Assembly: GCA_938008215.1 (NCBI GenBank)
Contig: CALLLS010000006.1
Span: forward strand, 1-62,922
DNA length: 62,922 nucleotides
DNA from: an uncultured Verrucomicrobiales bacterium
GTDB taxonomy: Bacteria; Verrucomicrobiota; Verrucomicrobiia; Verrucomicrobiales; Akkermansiaceae
Direction of reading: 5' to 3'
The notes under the pieces were generated by a model. The model made no database searches. It was not told the DNA's origin and worked only from the letters and a program-made list of their open reading frames with translations. Within the stretch, counting starts at the first letter, position 1. Every line of letters starts with the position of its first letter. This document shows, piece by piece, positions 55,157 to 62,922 of this stretch. The position numbers and the translations under genes were made by a program.

Positions 55157-56518
55157 ATGGATCTCGGTGAAACGCTCACGAACCTCTTTCTTCCCGCGCA
55201 TAATCTGCGCGTGATTTACCTTGGAGTGGTTTCACTGGGGTTAGCGGCTGGTGTTCTGGGGTGCTTCCTCCTTTTCAGGAAACGCACTCTCCTCAGCGAT
55301 ACGATTGGTCACGCCACTTTACCAGGAGTGACAGGCGGCTTTCTCCTCTCCGCTCTCGCCTCTCGGCAAGAAGGGAAGAACTTCTGGATCTTACTCATCG
55401 GGGCTTTTTTCTTTGGGTGGCTCTCGGTACAAGTAGTGCAACTTCTCTTAAGACATACTAAGCTCCACCAAGATGCCGCGCTTGCCATTTCCCTAACCGG
55501 GTTCTATGCGCTCGGCATCGTTTTCCTCTCCGTGGTGCAAGCTTCTGGTCTCCCTCAATCCTCTGGTCTTGAGTATTACCTTTATGGCATGGTCGCCTCC
55601 ATGGTGGAAAACGAGGCGTGGACCTTATTTGGCACCGCTCTCGTTGCCCTCTTTCTCGTCTTCCTTTTCTTAAAAGAGCTCAACGTGCTGTGCTTTGACG
55701 AAGCCTTCGTGCAGACGCAGGGGCTCCCCCATCGTTGGCTCGATGAAGGGCTTATGTTCCTCTCTCTAATCGTCGCTATTGTTGGGCTCCAAACCGTCGG
55801 ACTCCTCCTCATCATGGCTCTCTTTATCATCCCTCCCTCTACGGCGAGGCTCTGGACACAATCCCTGCCTAAAACGTTGCTCATCTCAGCTCTCGTTGGT
55901 TCAATCGGTGCACTTACAGGCGCAATGGTGAGCGCCCAAATCCCACATTTACCCGCAGGCGCATCTATCATCCTATGCACAAGCCTCCTCTTTTTCGTCA
56001 GTCTTCTCATCGGCTACCGCAAAGGAATCCTCGTGAAACACCTGCGTTTTCATGAAATGGAAAAGCGCCTCACCGAAAACCAATACCTACGCGCTGTCTT
56101 TGATAGTATGGAAGCACAGCAAAAAGTACGCCTCTTCTGTGGGCTGGAGTTCTCCCGCCCTCTCGCCCTTGTGGGCTTTGATATTAATGCTGTTCTCTCT
56201 AAACGAAATTGGGGGAAGCGCAATGCCTCTCGGCTTACGGACCAGCTCTCTCGTTCAGGGCTTATTCAGAAAAAAAAGATTGGATACGCCGCCCTAACCG
56301 ATAAGGGGCTAGACCGCGCGATTGAAACGGCTAAAACGCACCGTCTAACGGAAATGTATCTCCTTCAACATGCGGAAATAGCACCTAAGAACGTGCACCA
56401 ATACGTGGAACGAATAGAAGAAATCACCACCCCTGAAATCGCACAAGACCTAAGAGGACTTTTCCAGAGAGAGCTAGAAAAAGCACTCATCCCGCCTGAA
56501 CCACACGAAATCAAATGA
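55157..56518 (+). CDS. Mn/Zn ABC permease fused to a DtxR/MntR-like domain
   Basis: 453 residues. The first about 290 are an ABC-3 permease with about eight helices (VSLGLAAGVLGCFLLFRKRTLL, DTIGHATLPG). After a basic loop, residues about 305-453 form a winged-helix and metal-regulator dimerisation region: YAALTDKGLDRAI, then HRLTEMYLLQHAEIAPKNVHQYVERIEEI, very like the DtxR/MntR segment. Such permease-regulator fusions occur in planctomycetes and relatives. Transport might be gated by cytoplasmic metal. Overlaps the second permease gene by 4 bp. Confidence 0.9.
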   Translation: MDLGETLTNLFLPAHNLRVIYLGVVSLGLAAGVLGCFLLFRKRTLLSDTIGHATLPGVTGGFLLSALASRQEGKNFWILLIGAFFFGWLSVQVVQLLLRHTKLHQDAALAISLTGFYALGIVFLSVVQASGLPQSSGLEYYLYGMVASMVENEAWTLFGTALVALFLVFLFLKELNVLCFDEAFVQTQGLPHRWLDEGLMFLSLIVAIVGLQTVGLLLIMALFIIPPSTARLWTQSLPKTLLISALVGSIGALTGAMVSAQIPHLPAGASIILCTSLLFFVSLLIGYRKGILVKHLRFHEMEKRLTENQYLRAVFDSMEAQQKVRLFCGLEFSRPLALVGFDINAVLSKRNWGKRNASRLTDQLSRSGLIQKKKIGYAALTDKGLDRAIETAKTHRLTEMYLLQHAEIAPKNVHQYVERIEEITTPEIAQDLRGLFQRELEKALIPPEPHEIK

Positions 56519-57456
56519 CTTGGTTAGAAATAGATACTTGGATCGTCCTTACCGCCAGCATGGTAGCGCTCGCTTGCGTCCTCCCTGGTTGCTTCCTCTT
56601 TCTGAGCCGTCAATCAATGATTAGTCACGGCATCGCCCACGCTGTTCTACCAGGAATCGTCATCGGGCATTTGGCGACGGGAATGGTAGAGACGCCCGCC
56701 TTATTCATAGGTGCTATTCTCGCTGGGGTTACTTGTGCCGTTTTAACGAAGTTCCTCCAGCAAATCAGTGGTGTAGAAGAAGGCGCGGCTCTGGGTATTT
56801 CCTTCACTACTCTTTTTGCAATCGGGCTTATTCTTCAAAGACTCTTCGCAGATCATGTCCACATTGAGCCCTCTCATATTCTCATGGGGAACCTAGAAAC
56901 TGCCATCTTTGACTTCACGTTATCAGACCAAGCCATGCCAGAAACCTTTTGGCGCGCGGGCATCGTGCTTTTCGTTAACCTCTCCTTCATTTTACTGTTC
57001 TTTAAGGAGCTTAAACTTGCAACCTTTGACCCGAACCATGCTGACACCGTGGAGGCACATCCAAAGGTCATGTATTATGCCCTAATGACGATAAGTGCCC
57101 TCACCTGCGTGATCGCCTTTGAAGCCGTAGGGAGTATCTTAGTTGTCGCCATGATGATCCTTCCTCCAGCAGTCGCCTCATTTTTCACCAAGAACCTAAA
57201 AACCTTCATCGCCCTCTCCGTCCTTATCGCCCTTCTCGGTTGCGCCCTCGGACATATTTGCAGTATAGGTGTGTTCGGAAAGTTATCAGGCGTTCTCTTC
57301 CAACTAGAAGACATCGGTTCCACAAATACGGCAGGAGGTATCACCCTTGTGCTTTGCCTGTTTTTGGGAATTGGAATTCTTTGTCGAAAAGTGTTATTTA
57401 TAGGGAGTGGTTCGCAAAAGCTCTCTAACGATACGGCGAGTCCCAAAACCCAGTAA
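56515..57456 (+). CDS. Mn/Zn ABC transporter permease, second subunit
   Basis: 313 residues, ABC-3 family, about eight or nine helices. Motifs: CVLPGCFLFLSRQSMISHGIAHAVLPG, GISFTTLFAIGLIL, FKELKLATFDPNHA, AFEAVGSILVVAMMILPPAVA. Lacks the regulatory extension of its partner. The two permeases probably form a heterodimer. Two bp before the VKOR fusion gene. Confidence 0.93.
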   Translation: MTWLEIDTWIVLTASMVALACVLPGCFLFLSRQSMISHGIAHAVLPGIVIGHLATGMVETPALFIGAILAGVTCAVLTKFLQQISGVEEGAALGISFTTLFAIGLILQRLFADHVHIEPSHILMGNLETAIFDFTLSDQAMPETFWRAGIVLFVNLSFILLFFKELKLATFDPNHADTVEAHPKVMYYALMTISALTCVIAFEAVGSILVVAMMILPPAVASFFTKNLKTFIALSVLIALLGCALGHICSIGVFGKLSGVLFQLEDIGSTNTAGGITLVLCLFLGIGILCRKVLFIGSGSQKLSNDTASPKTQ

Positions 57457-57458
57457 AT

Positions 57459-59132
57459 ATGAGCTCTGTTTCATCTAAGCCCAACACCTTGTCCATTATC
57501 GCGCAAGTGTTCCTCGTCGTTGCGATCGGGCTTTCAGGATACCTCACCTTCCAAGCACTCACCTCTTCTCCAGTCCTAGGCTGTGGTGCGAAAGGGGGAT
57601 GTAATCAGGTTCTTAGTTCTCAATGGTCGCACCTCTTCACTATTCCCATCTCCATCTTTGGGCTCTTCATTTATACCACGCTCTTAATCAATATTCAGCT
57701 CTCCTCTTTTAAGAACGGAAAAGGGGCATTCTTCGCTGTCACGCTTTCGCTATGCATTCTTTTTAGTGCCTTTTGGTTCATCGCTCTACAAGCCTTTACC
57801 ATTCACTCCTACTGCCTCTTTTGTTGCCTCACTCACCTTTCCGCCTCACTCGCTGCCATCCTCACTCTCTTCATCACCTTTCGCCACCGAAGAGAACAAT
57901 CTTCCTTTTTCAGCGCTGCCATTGCCGCATTAGCTCTTATCGGCATAACTGTTGCGGCACAAACCTTTGGTCCACAAAAGGAATCGAGTGAAGCCCTTTC
58001 ACTCGATAATACTGATAAAGCGGTGCTCATCGCGCCATATAGAGCCCACTCTTCTGCACCGCTAAAACTCTCCTACACAGGGGGCTCACATTATATGCCT
58101 GATGGTGCGCTACAAGAAATCACCCTCGGAAACCAAGTCTCAGGTAAAGAACCTGTTTTCCTTGCCTACCTCTTCGATTGGACGTGTGACCACTGCCGCG
58201 TATTGCACAATCGCCTGCATGAGCTCTCCAAAGAAGAAACGCCCCTAGGCTTGGAAGACTATTACATCATTTCACTCCTTCCTGGGGCCTATGATTCTGA
58301 GGGAAAAACACTCCACCGCATCATGCTCGCTGCACAACAAAATGACCTTGCTACCTATACAGCCTTAGAATCAGGTCTGCATGATGGCTCGCTCATGCCT
58401 GACTATAATGTGTTAAATACTGAAGCTTCTTCTCTTCTTGGAGCTGAGGAATGGGCGAGAATGCTCAAAAAAGACCCTCATCAAATAACACAAGCTCTCG
58501 ATATAGCCGTAGCGCAAGCGGCTTATAATAGTGATAAGCTAGGTGCCTCTGTCTTCCCTCAGCTTCTTTCCATCCATAGCCTCATCTCAGGAGTGCCCTC
58601 TAATAAAGCACTCAAAGCGTTCCTCATCAATGCCGCTAAAGAACAAAAAAGCTACTTAGAGAATCTACAGAAAAAAGAGAGCCTCCCCATTCTATTCAGC
58701 AAGGAGAATCCCGCCTCAGACAAGACAAAGGCCTTCCAAGCATCAGAAACGAAAAGAAACAATGCAAAGATCGAGTTTGACTCTCGGAAGGTGATAACCG
58801 CGCCCATACAAGCAGGCGAAACCGCCACCGGAACCTTTCACTTTAAAAATACGGGCACAGAACAACTAGAGATCTATAAAATCAATACAGGATGTGGCTG
58901 CACAACGGCGCAAAACTGGAAACAAACAATCGCACCAGGTGAAAAAGGGACATTTACGGTTCAATACAATAGTAAGGGAAAGATGCCTTACGGACCACAT
59001 AACAGAACGATTTGGGTGAACTCCAGCGCGAGTAACTTTGAGAACCCTAGCTTTGGAAATAAAATCCAACTATCTGTTCCCATTGTTGATGAATATGGAA
59101 ATGAAGTTACCATAGAAAACCTATACCAATAA
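57459..59132 (+). CDS. VKOR-thioredoxin-DUF1573 fusion protein
   Basis: 557 residues. Residues about 10-145 form a VKOR-like membrane domain: GC-x5-C near 42-48 (CGAKGGCNQVLSSQW) and CLFC at 119-122 as the redox pair. Residues about 215-400 resemble a DsbA/thioredoxin fold with WTCDHC at about 241-246 (CxxC active site). Residues about 440-557 form a DUF1573 domain (GTFHFKNTGTEQLEIYKI, TGCGCTTAQ). Predicted periplasmic disulfide-bond machinery in one chain. It follows the metal transporter closely and overlaps rlmH by one base. Confidence 0.85.
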   Translation: MSSVSSKPNTLSIIAQVFLVVAIGLSGYLTFQALTSSPVLGCGAKGGCNQVLSSQWSHLFTIPISIFGLFIYTTLLINIQLSSFKNGKGAFFAVTLSLCILFSAFWFIALQAFTIHSYCLFCCLTHLSASLAAILTLFITFRHRREQSSFFSAAIAALALIGITVAAQTFGPQKESSEALSLDNTDKAVLIAPYRAHSSAPLKLSYTGGSHYMPDGALQEITLGNQVSGKEPVFLAYLFDWTCDHCRVLHNRLHELSKEETPLGLEDYYIISLLPGAYDSEGKTLHRIMLAAQQNDLATYTALESGLHDGSLMPDYNVLNTEASSLLGAEEWARMLKKDPHQITQALDIAVAQAAYNSDKLGASVFPQLLSIHSLISGVPSNKALKAFLINAAKEQKSYLENLQKKESLPILFSKENPASDKTKAFQASETKRNNAKIEFDSRKVITAPIQAGETATGTFHFKNTGTEQLEIYKINTGCGCTTAQNWKQTIAPGEKGTFTVQYNSKGKMPYGPHNRTIWVNSSASNFENPSFGNKIQLSVPIVDEYGNEVTIENLYQ

Positions 59133-59572
59133 TGACGTTTAAAATCATTGTCGCGGGGAAAGCCTCTCATGCCTATGCCCAGAAAGGTATCGAAGAATAC
59201 CTCAAACGGCTCAAGCGTTATGGAAAATTCGAGATTTATTACGTTAAAGCGGGCGAATCCATAGCAGTCTCAAAGCGCTTACAAAAGGTAGCGGAAAACT
59301 CCTTAATTGTGGCATTAGATGAACGAGGAGAAGATTTCTCCTCTTATGAGTTCGCAGGCTTACTCCAAGGCTGGACAGACGATCCTTCCGTCAAGTCGGT
59401 CTCTTTTCTCATAGGTGCTGCCGATGGACATACCGAAGAGCTGAGAAAAAAGTCTACTAAAGTGTTAAGACTCTCAAAGATGACGATGATGCATGAACTC
59501 GCCTTAGTCGTTTTCCTAGAGCAGCTCTACCGCGGGTGCACGATCAATAAGGGCGAGCCCTATCATCGCTAG
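59132..59572 (+). CDS. rlmH: 23S rRNA pseudouridine-1915 N3-methyltransferase RlmH
   Basis: 146 residues. SPOUT fold: VALDERGEDFSSYEFAGLL, FLIGAADGHTEEL, and the C-terminal YRGCTINKGEPYHR typical of RlmH. Methylates pseudouridine 1915 of 23S rRNA near the decoding centre. Last gene of the plus-strand run; start overlaps the stop of the VKOR fusion. Confidence 0.95.
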   Translation: MTFKIIVAGKASHAYAQKGIEEYLKRLKRYGKFEIYYVKAGESIAVSKRLQKVAENSLIVALDERGEDFSSYEFAGLLQGWTDDPSVKSVSFLIGAADGHTEELRKKSTKVLRLSKMTMMHELALVVFLEQLYRGCTINKGEPYHR

Positions 59573-59669
59573 GCAATCTTAGAAATGAACGATTAAGTAT
59601 TACAGGCTTATTAGCCAAAAAAAATGAGACTTATTCCAATGTGGAGGGCATAGAGCTATGCCATTAAGA

Positions 59670-59990
59670 TTACCTAACCTTTTTTTCAGTATACTTAAAA
59701 ATTATATAAATTATGTAACCTACTATCGCTATCAGACCTGACGGTACAGTGAAAAGTGATGGTATCCACCCGAACAAAATTATTAAATCTATATAAGCTC
59801 CAATATCCTGCCCACATACAAAGCAAGACGTGACATCAGCTCCGCCTAACTCACATCCACATATATTTGCGATCCCGAAAGCTAAAGTCGCACATATTAA
59901 TGGAAAAAATGTATATGAAATTATGACTCCTAAGATGAGGATGTCAAATTTCCAGCCTTTAGAGCTTCTTCGTTGAATTAGTTTTTTCAT
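59670..59990 (-). CDS. Small membrane protein of unknown function
   Basis: 106 residues with about three helices. The pattern GCELGGADVTSCFVCGQDIGAYI, GWIPSLFTVPSGLIA resembles a small, widespread family (C-x-L...C-x-x-x-G-x-DIG...GW...P-x-G), but function is unknown to me. It lies in AT-rich DNA beside the mobile element and has a pair of 12-bp palindromes in its upstream region. Probably an accessory gene acquired by transfer. Confidence 0.65.
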   Translation of the reverse strand: MKKLIQRRSSKGWKFDILILGVIISYTFFPLICATLAFGIANICGCELGGADVTSCFVCGQDIGAYIDLIILFGWIPSLFTVPSGLIAIVGYIIYIIFKYTEKKVR

Positions 59991-60023
59991 ATACTCTTAT
60001 ATTACTTTTATTTTTAAATAATT

Positions 60024-60056
60024 AAAATCGATTTTCATTATTAAAAAATCGATTTT
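60024..60056. promoter_or_regulatory. Two identical 12-bp palindromes, AAAATCGATTTT
   Basis: Perfect palindromes at 60024-60035 and 60045-60056, start to start 21 bp, that is two helical turns, so they face the same side of the DNA. They lie 34-66 bp upstream of the small membrane-protein gene. This arrangement suits a pair of dimer-binding operator sites. The AT-rich setting raises the chance level somewhat. Confidence 0.5.
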
Positions 60057-60286
60057 ATCAATTTTTACTCCAGTATATGTAATGGACTCATTGCTTAGGA
60101 AGCTTTCTCTCCTGTGCTTAAAAGCTTAAATCCAACTTCATCCTCAAGCTTATTTTTAAACTTAGAAAGATACCTTTAAAAGTTAGGCTCACTCGGTAAA
60201 AGATAATACAGTAGTTAGAAACTATACTTGCTGACAGCCCGCTGTAAGAATTTTCACAACCTCCGAAACACTTAAATAGTGAAAAG

Positions 60287-60314
60287 TGGTGGAAGATGAC
60301 GGGCTTGAACCGCC
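60287..60314 (-). other. tRNA 3'-end fragment (attachment site)
   Basis: On the minus strand this reads a T-stem GGCGG, T-loop TTCAAGC, T-stem CCGTC, acceptor 3' strand ATCTTCC, then A-CCA. There is no 5' half: the DNA at 60315-60420 holds no D or anticodon arm. Such a 3' fragment beside an integrase is the typical att scar of a tRNA-targeting element. The intact gene, starting GGAAGAT, is expected at the far end of the element. Amino-acid identity cannot be told. Otherwise, the 431-bp gap 59991-60421 holds only the palindromes and direct repeats listed separately. Confidence 0.75.
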
Positions 60315-60360
60315 GATTCAATCTTAATCCCTTATTCCATATAAAACCTAGGGTTTACCT

Positions 60361-60422
60361 CAATCCCACTATCATCCCACTACTAAATTGACACAATAGA
60401 CAATCCCACTATCATCCCACTA
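60361..60422. repeat. Direct repeats with four ATCCCACTA motifs before the integrase
   Basis: A 22-bp direct repeat (60361-60382 and 60401-60422, spaced 40 bp), each containing two ATCCCACTA copies 11 bp apart: starts at 60363, 60374, 60403 and 60414. The last copy ends on the first base of the integrase ATG. Candidates for arm-type binding sites of the integrase or for autoregulation. Confidence 0.75.
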
Positions 60423-61666
60423 TGGCAACAGTATTTAAGAGAGATAGAAGCCCTTTCTTTTTCGCCTCGTTTTGGGTGAAGGATGAAAAAGGGAAGCCGA
60501 AGCAGATTAAGCGTAGCACTAGAGAGAGAACTCACAAGGAAGCCATGAAGAAAGCGCATGAGATTGAAAAACAATTCAACAACTCTATCGGTGCAGAAGA
60601 TGAGCAGAGCAAAAAGATACTCGCTAAAATGCAAGAGGCAACAGACCTCGCCCTTTCTGGTAAGCTGAATAAGGATATAGCCCAGAGGCTCTTATCCGAC
60701 ATTTTAGAAGCATCCACAGGAGAAACTGTAAAAGCATACACCATAGAGGAATGGGCTGAAATATGGCTAAAGGGTAAGGAAGGAAATGAGATAAGTTCTT
60801 ATAAGACGTATAAAGGGCATTTAAAATGCTTCTTAGACTATCTAGGGGAACGCACCAGCGACAATCTCCACACCATCACCAGAGCCGACATATTAGGCTT
60901 TCAGGAGGAAATGAAAGAGGAATTAGGTAATGCAGGAAAGACCGCAAACTATAAAGTTAAGACTGTAAGATCGCTACTCAGGCAAGCCGTTCATGATAGG
61001 CTTATTACATTTAATCCTGCAGACGGCGTGAAAGCTCTTTCAACAGAGGATAGTAAGAACCGCATTCCATTCACTAGATCAGAAGCTAGAAATCTAATCA
61101 ATAACGCCACCGCTCATAACTGGGGGAATATCCCAGCTATTGAATGGCAAGGAGTAATACTTATTGGAGCATATACAGGATTAAGACTCTCAGACATTGC
61201 CAATATGAGGTGGCACAATGTTCACCTTGATAAAGGAGAAATACAAATCACACCCTCTAAGACCAAGAAGCCTATGACGTTGGAGATTCATAAAGAACTC
61301 GATGATTACCTCTTAGGTCTTCCATCCAATGATAAACCGAACACACCTCTTTTCCCTTCCCTTTGCAGTAAGAGATCAGGCGGAAATGATGGGTTATCTT
61401 ACCGATTTGGTTTATATATGGATGAGCTTGGAATAGATCGCCGACCGCTCATAATGGTAGATAGAGGCAAGGAGCTTGTAGAAGTGGAGCAGATAAAATC
61501 CTTCCACAGTTTCAGACACACTCTTAATTCCACACTCGCCAATAATAATGTAAACCAAGAAATCCGAATGGGTATCACAGGGCATTCAGACGAGCGAGTG
61601 AATAACATATACACCCACCATGATAAGCAGGTGCGGAGAGAGGCAATTAACTTAGTAGAGTATTAA
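60422..61666 (+). CDS. Tyrosine-type site-specific integrase
   Basis: 414 residues. An N-terminal arm-binding region and a SAM-like core-binding domain (about 105-200; TIEEWAEIWLKGKEG, GHLKCFLDYLGE) lead to the catalytic domain. Catalytic residues: Arg in AYTGLRLSDIANMRW, Lys in the beta hairpin TPSKTKKPM, H-x-x-R in SFHSFRHTL, His in GITGHSDERV and Tyr in NIYTHHD. It should integrate the element at the tRNA fragment found 110 bp upstream. Direct repeats abut its start. Confidence 0.93.
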   Translation: MATVFKRDRSPFFFASFWVKDEKGKPKQIKRSTRERTHKEAMKKAHEIEKQFNNSIGAEDEQSKKILAKMQEATDLALSGKLNKDIAQRLLSDILEASTGETVKAYTIEEWAEIWLKGKEGNEISSYKTYKGHLKCFLDYLGERTSDNLHTITRADILGFQEEMKEELGNAGKTANYKVKTVRSLLRQAVHDRLITFNPADGVKALSTEDSKNRIPFTRSEARNLINNATAHNWGNIPAIEWQGVILIGAYTGLRLSDIANMRWHNVHLDKGEIQITPSKTKKPMTLEIHKELDDYLLGLPSNDKPNTPLFPSLCSKRSGGNDGLSYRFGLYMDELGIDRRPLIMVDRGKELVEVEQIKSFHSFRHTLNSTLANNNVNQEIRMGITGHSDERVNNIYTHHDKQVRREAINLVEY

Positions 61667-61669
61667 GTT

Positions 61670-62518
61670 ATGAGTGAAGAAACTAATTATAAATTTGGCG
61701 AACACTTCACAGGTGAATATAGCCACCTTAGCTCTAAAACTTACAGTGGCGAAAGCCATTACCCATACAGAGAGAGGCTTTCAGCTTTAGATCAGAAAAA
61801 AATACTTAAAGTTTCTACTAGAGTATGGAGAGAAGGAATGACCGCAAAAGACGCAACACAGGTAGCTATCGACCTAATGAATGAGGCAAGCAAAGCGAAA
61901 GGAGAGTTTGAAAAAGAAGTTAAGACGACACCAAGAGAAATGCTTTACGAAGAACAACCCGAAAGAGCGGGACTAATTAGAAATGGAAAACTTAAAGAAT
62001 GGGATAGAAAAAAAGAGGCTATTACATTAGACGAATATTTGATTCTTATTCTACCTAAAAACAAAGCCTGTGACCGTCTAAAGCGTTACAAAGAATGGTT
62101 GAAGAAAAATAAGGATCGGGCGAACCTATGTAGAGATTACCTACCCGAAGAAGAAAAAGACCACAGCTCCAGCTCGTTCGCTTTGATAATGGAAAGTCCT
62201 AAAACCTCAAGCACTGAAGATACCGAAGAGTTTATAGAATCACTTGATGAGTCTTTGCAATATATAGCCCGTCAAGAATACCACAAAGAACTAGGTATCC
62301 CCCCAGACCTAATTTGGAATAACTTTGAGTCTCTTACTAGCGAACAGCAAGATGAACTAATTCTCGGAAAACTTAGTCGTATGCGTGAACTTGGCATTAA
62401 CCGTGGACTGTATGAGACGGAAGCTTATTATGTAGCCCTTTGGCATGAATATGATAGCCAAAAGCGACTTAAAGAAGCTCGTTCAAAAGGAGGGAAAGCC
62501 AAAGCTAAGAAAAAATAA
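61670..62518 (+). CDS. Mobile-element protein of unknown function
   Basis: 282 residues, starting 3 bp after the integrase stop, so probably co-transcribed. Strongly charged and helical. The C-terminus is very basic (SKGGKAKAKKK), suggesting nucleic-acid contact. Residues about 170-200 are Ser/Glu-rich. I see no known domain. It may be an integrase accessory factor or cargo. No signal peptide or membrane helix. Confidence 0.7.
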   Translation: MSEETNYKFGEHFTGEYSHLSSKTYSGESHYPYRERLSALDQKKILKVSTRVWREGMTAKDATQVAIDLMNEASKAKGEFEKEVKTTPREMLYEEQPERAGLIRNGKLKEWDRKKEAITLDEYLILILPKNKACDRLKRYKEWLKKNKDRANLCRDYLPEEEKDHSSSSFALIMESPKTSSTEDTEEFIESLDESLQYIARQEYHKELGIPPDLIWNNFESLTSEQQDELILGKLSRMRELGINRGLYETEAYYVALWHEYDSQKRLKEARSKGGKAKAKKK

Positions 62519-62643
62519 AAAAAAGTATTTGGAGTGCTTTCAGAAACAAGCAAATAGGTTTCAGCAACCTCTTAGTTAGTTTTAGCACACTTAACGTAAG
62601 TTTCAGTTATCATTTAACTAAATTAAGCAAAGGAATAGGGCTA

Positions 62644-62663
62644 TTAAGCACTAACGCTTAATG
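62644..62663. promoter_or_regulatory. 7-bp inverted repeat upstream of the excisionase-like gene
   Basis: ATTAAGC and GCTTAAT separated by ACTAAC, 36 bp before the start of the HTH gene. It could be an operator for that protein or for a phage-type repressor. The rest of the 180-bp gap has three GTTTCAG-like motifs but nothing else I can name. Confidence 0.4.
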
Positions 62664-62698
62664 GATTTACTAAATTGTCAGCATGATATAAAATAAGC

Positions 62699-62922
62699 AT
62701 GACTGACACAAAAGCCAGCTATACAGTAAAACCAGAATGGATAAAGCCAAAAGAAGTTCCACGCTACTTTGGAATATCTCGCCCTGCAGTTTACAACCTC
62801 ATGAATAATGGGAAAATTAAATCCATTTCGTTACGTGAGAGAGGTAAGGCAAGCGGATCAAGACTCATAAGCTATGATTCGCTGAAAGACTACTTTGATA
62901 AACTCTCAGCAGAGCAAAACCC
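62699..62922 (+). CDS. Excisionase-like helix-turn-helix protein (partial)
   Basis: 74 codons visible from ATG 62699, no stop before the right edge. The sequence KPKEVPRYFGISRPAVYNLM followed by a wing-like segment is a MerR/HTH_17-type fold as in excisionases and prophage regulators. It would direct excision or regulate the element's genes. It fits the integrase 2 kb upstream and the tRNA att site. Confidence 0.78.
   Translation, partial: MTDTKASYTVKPEWIKPKEVPRYFGISRPAVYNLMNNGKIKSISLRERGKASGSRLISYDSLKDYFDKLSAEQN

Noticed and set aside
59647-59662. Inverted repeat GGCATA-GAGC-TATGCC between rlmH and the small membrane-protein gene
   Set aside because: Six pairs without a T-tract on either strand; too weak to call a terminator.
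60287-60314. Fragment from a selenocysteine tRNA, because the acceptor resembles E. coli selC (GGAAGAT)
   Set aside because: Only 12 nt lie between the T-loop and the discriminator base, giving a normal 7+5 arrangement rather than the 13 of bacterial tRNA-Sec.
60118-60321. 67-residue minus-strand frame near the att site
   Set aside because: It runs through the tRNA 3' fragment and has no recognisable protein features.
60287-60420. A complete tRNA gene
   Set aside because: Only the T-arm, acceptor 3' strand and CCA are present; the D and anticodon arms are missing, so this is a fragment.

Overview
The window looks like a chromosomal segment of a Gram-negative, aerobic bacterium of the PVC group, most likely a Verrucomicrobiota member. 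This is inferred from gene content; no 16S rRNA gene is present. Supporting signs are a complete alternative complex III operon, LPS export and Kdo genes, a SET-domain protein, a permease fused to a metalloregulator domain, a DUF1573 fusion, and a giant RHS/SpvB-type surface protein with repeated N-x-GQ-x-K motifs. Most of the DNA is moderately AT-rich, and genes are tightly packed on both strands.

Layout. 1-7715 (minus): actABCDEF, the alternative complex III quinol:cytochrome c/electron acceptor oxidoreductase, with ActF cut by the left edge. 8000-14130 (mostly minus): rpsP, a CAP-domain lipoprotein, thiG, arsM, divergent metX behind a strongly structured intergenic element, a membrane protein, a DUF3597 protein and pgsA. 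14223-21646: gnd (+), an HU-type protein, then a tight minus-strand operon of M16 peptidase, DUF1844 protein, kdsA, an LptA/LptC-like protein and lptB. 21777-29983: mixed genes, including a glycosyltransferase, an rtcB remnant followed by two heptamer tandem repeats, a SET-domain methyltransferase, a BrnT/BrnA-like toxin-antitoxin pair, a VanZ-like protein, pyruvate dehydrogenase E2, thioredoxin-fold proteins, a RibD-C reductase, a bifunctional nuclease and a gamma-carbonic anhydrase-like protein.

30058-41566 (minus): a GT4 glycosyltransferase, a GT2 glycosyltransferase fused to a response-regulator receiver domain, a separate HPt protein, a TfoX C-terminal-domain protein, a Yej/Opp-type peptide ABC transporter, an RlmI-like methyltransferase and endonuclease III. 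41733-52275 (minus): a surface/secretome locus holding a 2743-residue SpvB/VCBS/RHS protein with a pre-toxin and possible His/Cys peptidase tail, a YadA-head-like repeat protein lacking a recognisable membrane anchor, and a small exported protein with an internal duplication. A diverged copy of the 3' end of the neighbouring MYG1-like gene lies inside this locus. 53413-59572 (+): a Mn/Zn ABC transporter whose first permease carries a DtxR-like C-terminus, a VKOR-thioredoxin-DUF1573 fusion and rlmH.

59670-62922: a small membrane-protein gene preceded by two identical 12-bp palindromes, then the left end of an integrated mobile element. That end consists of a tRNA 3'-end fragment (att), four copies of a 9-bp motif, a tyrosine integrase, an unknown cargo gene and a partial excisionase-like HTH gene. 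The intact tRNA and the rest of the element should lie beyond the right edge.

The strongest candidates for something new are the GT2-receiver fusion with its HPt neighbour, the RHS/adhesin locus with its unassigned C-terminal domain, the structured element between arsM and metX, and the undescribed cargo at the start of the mobile element.
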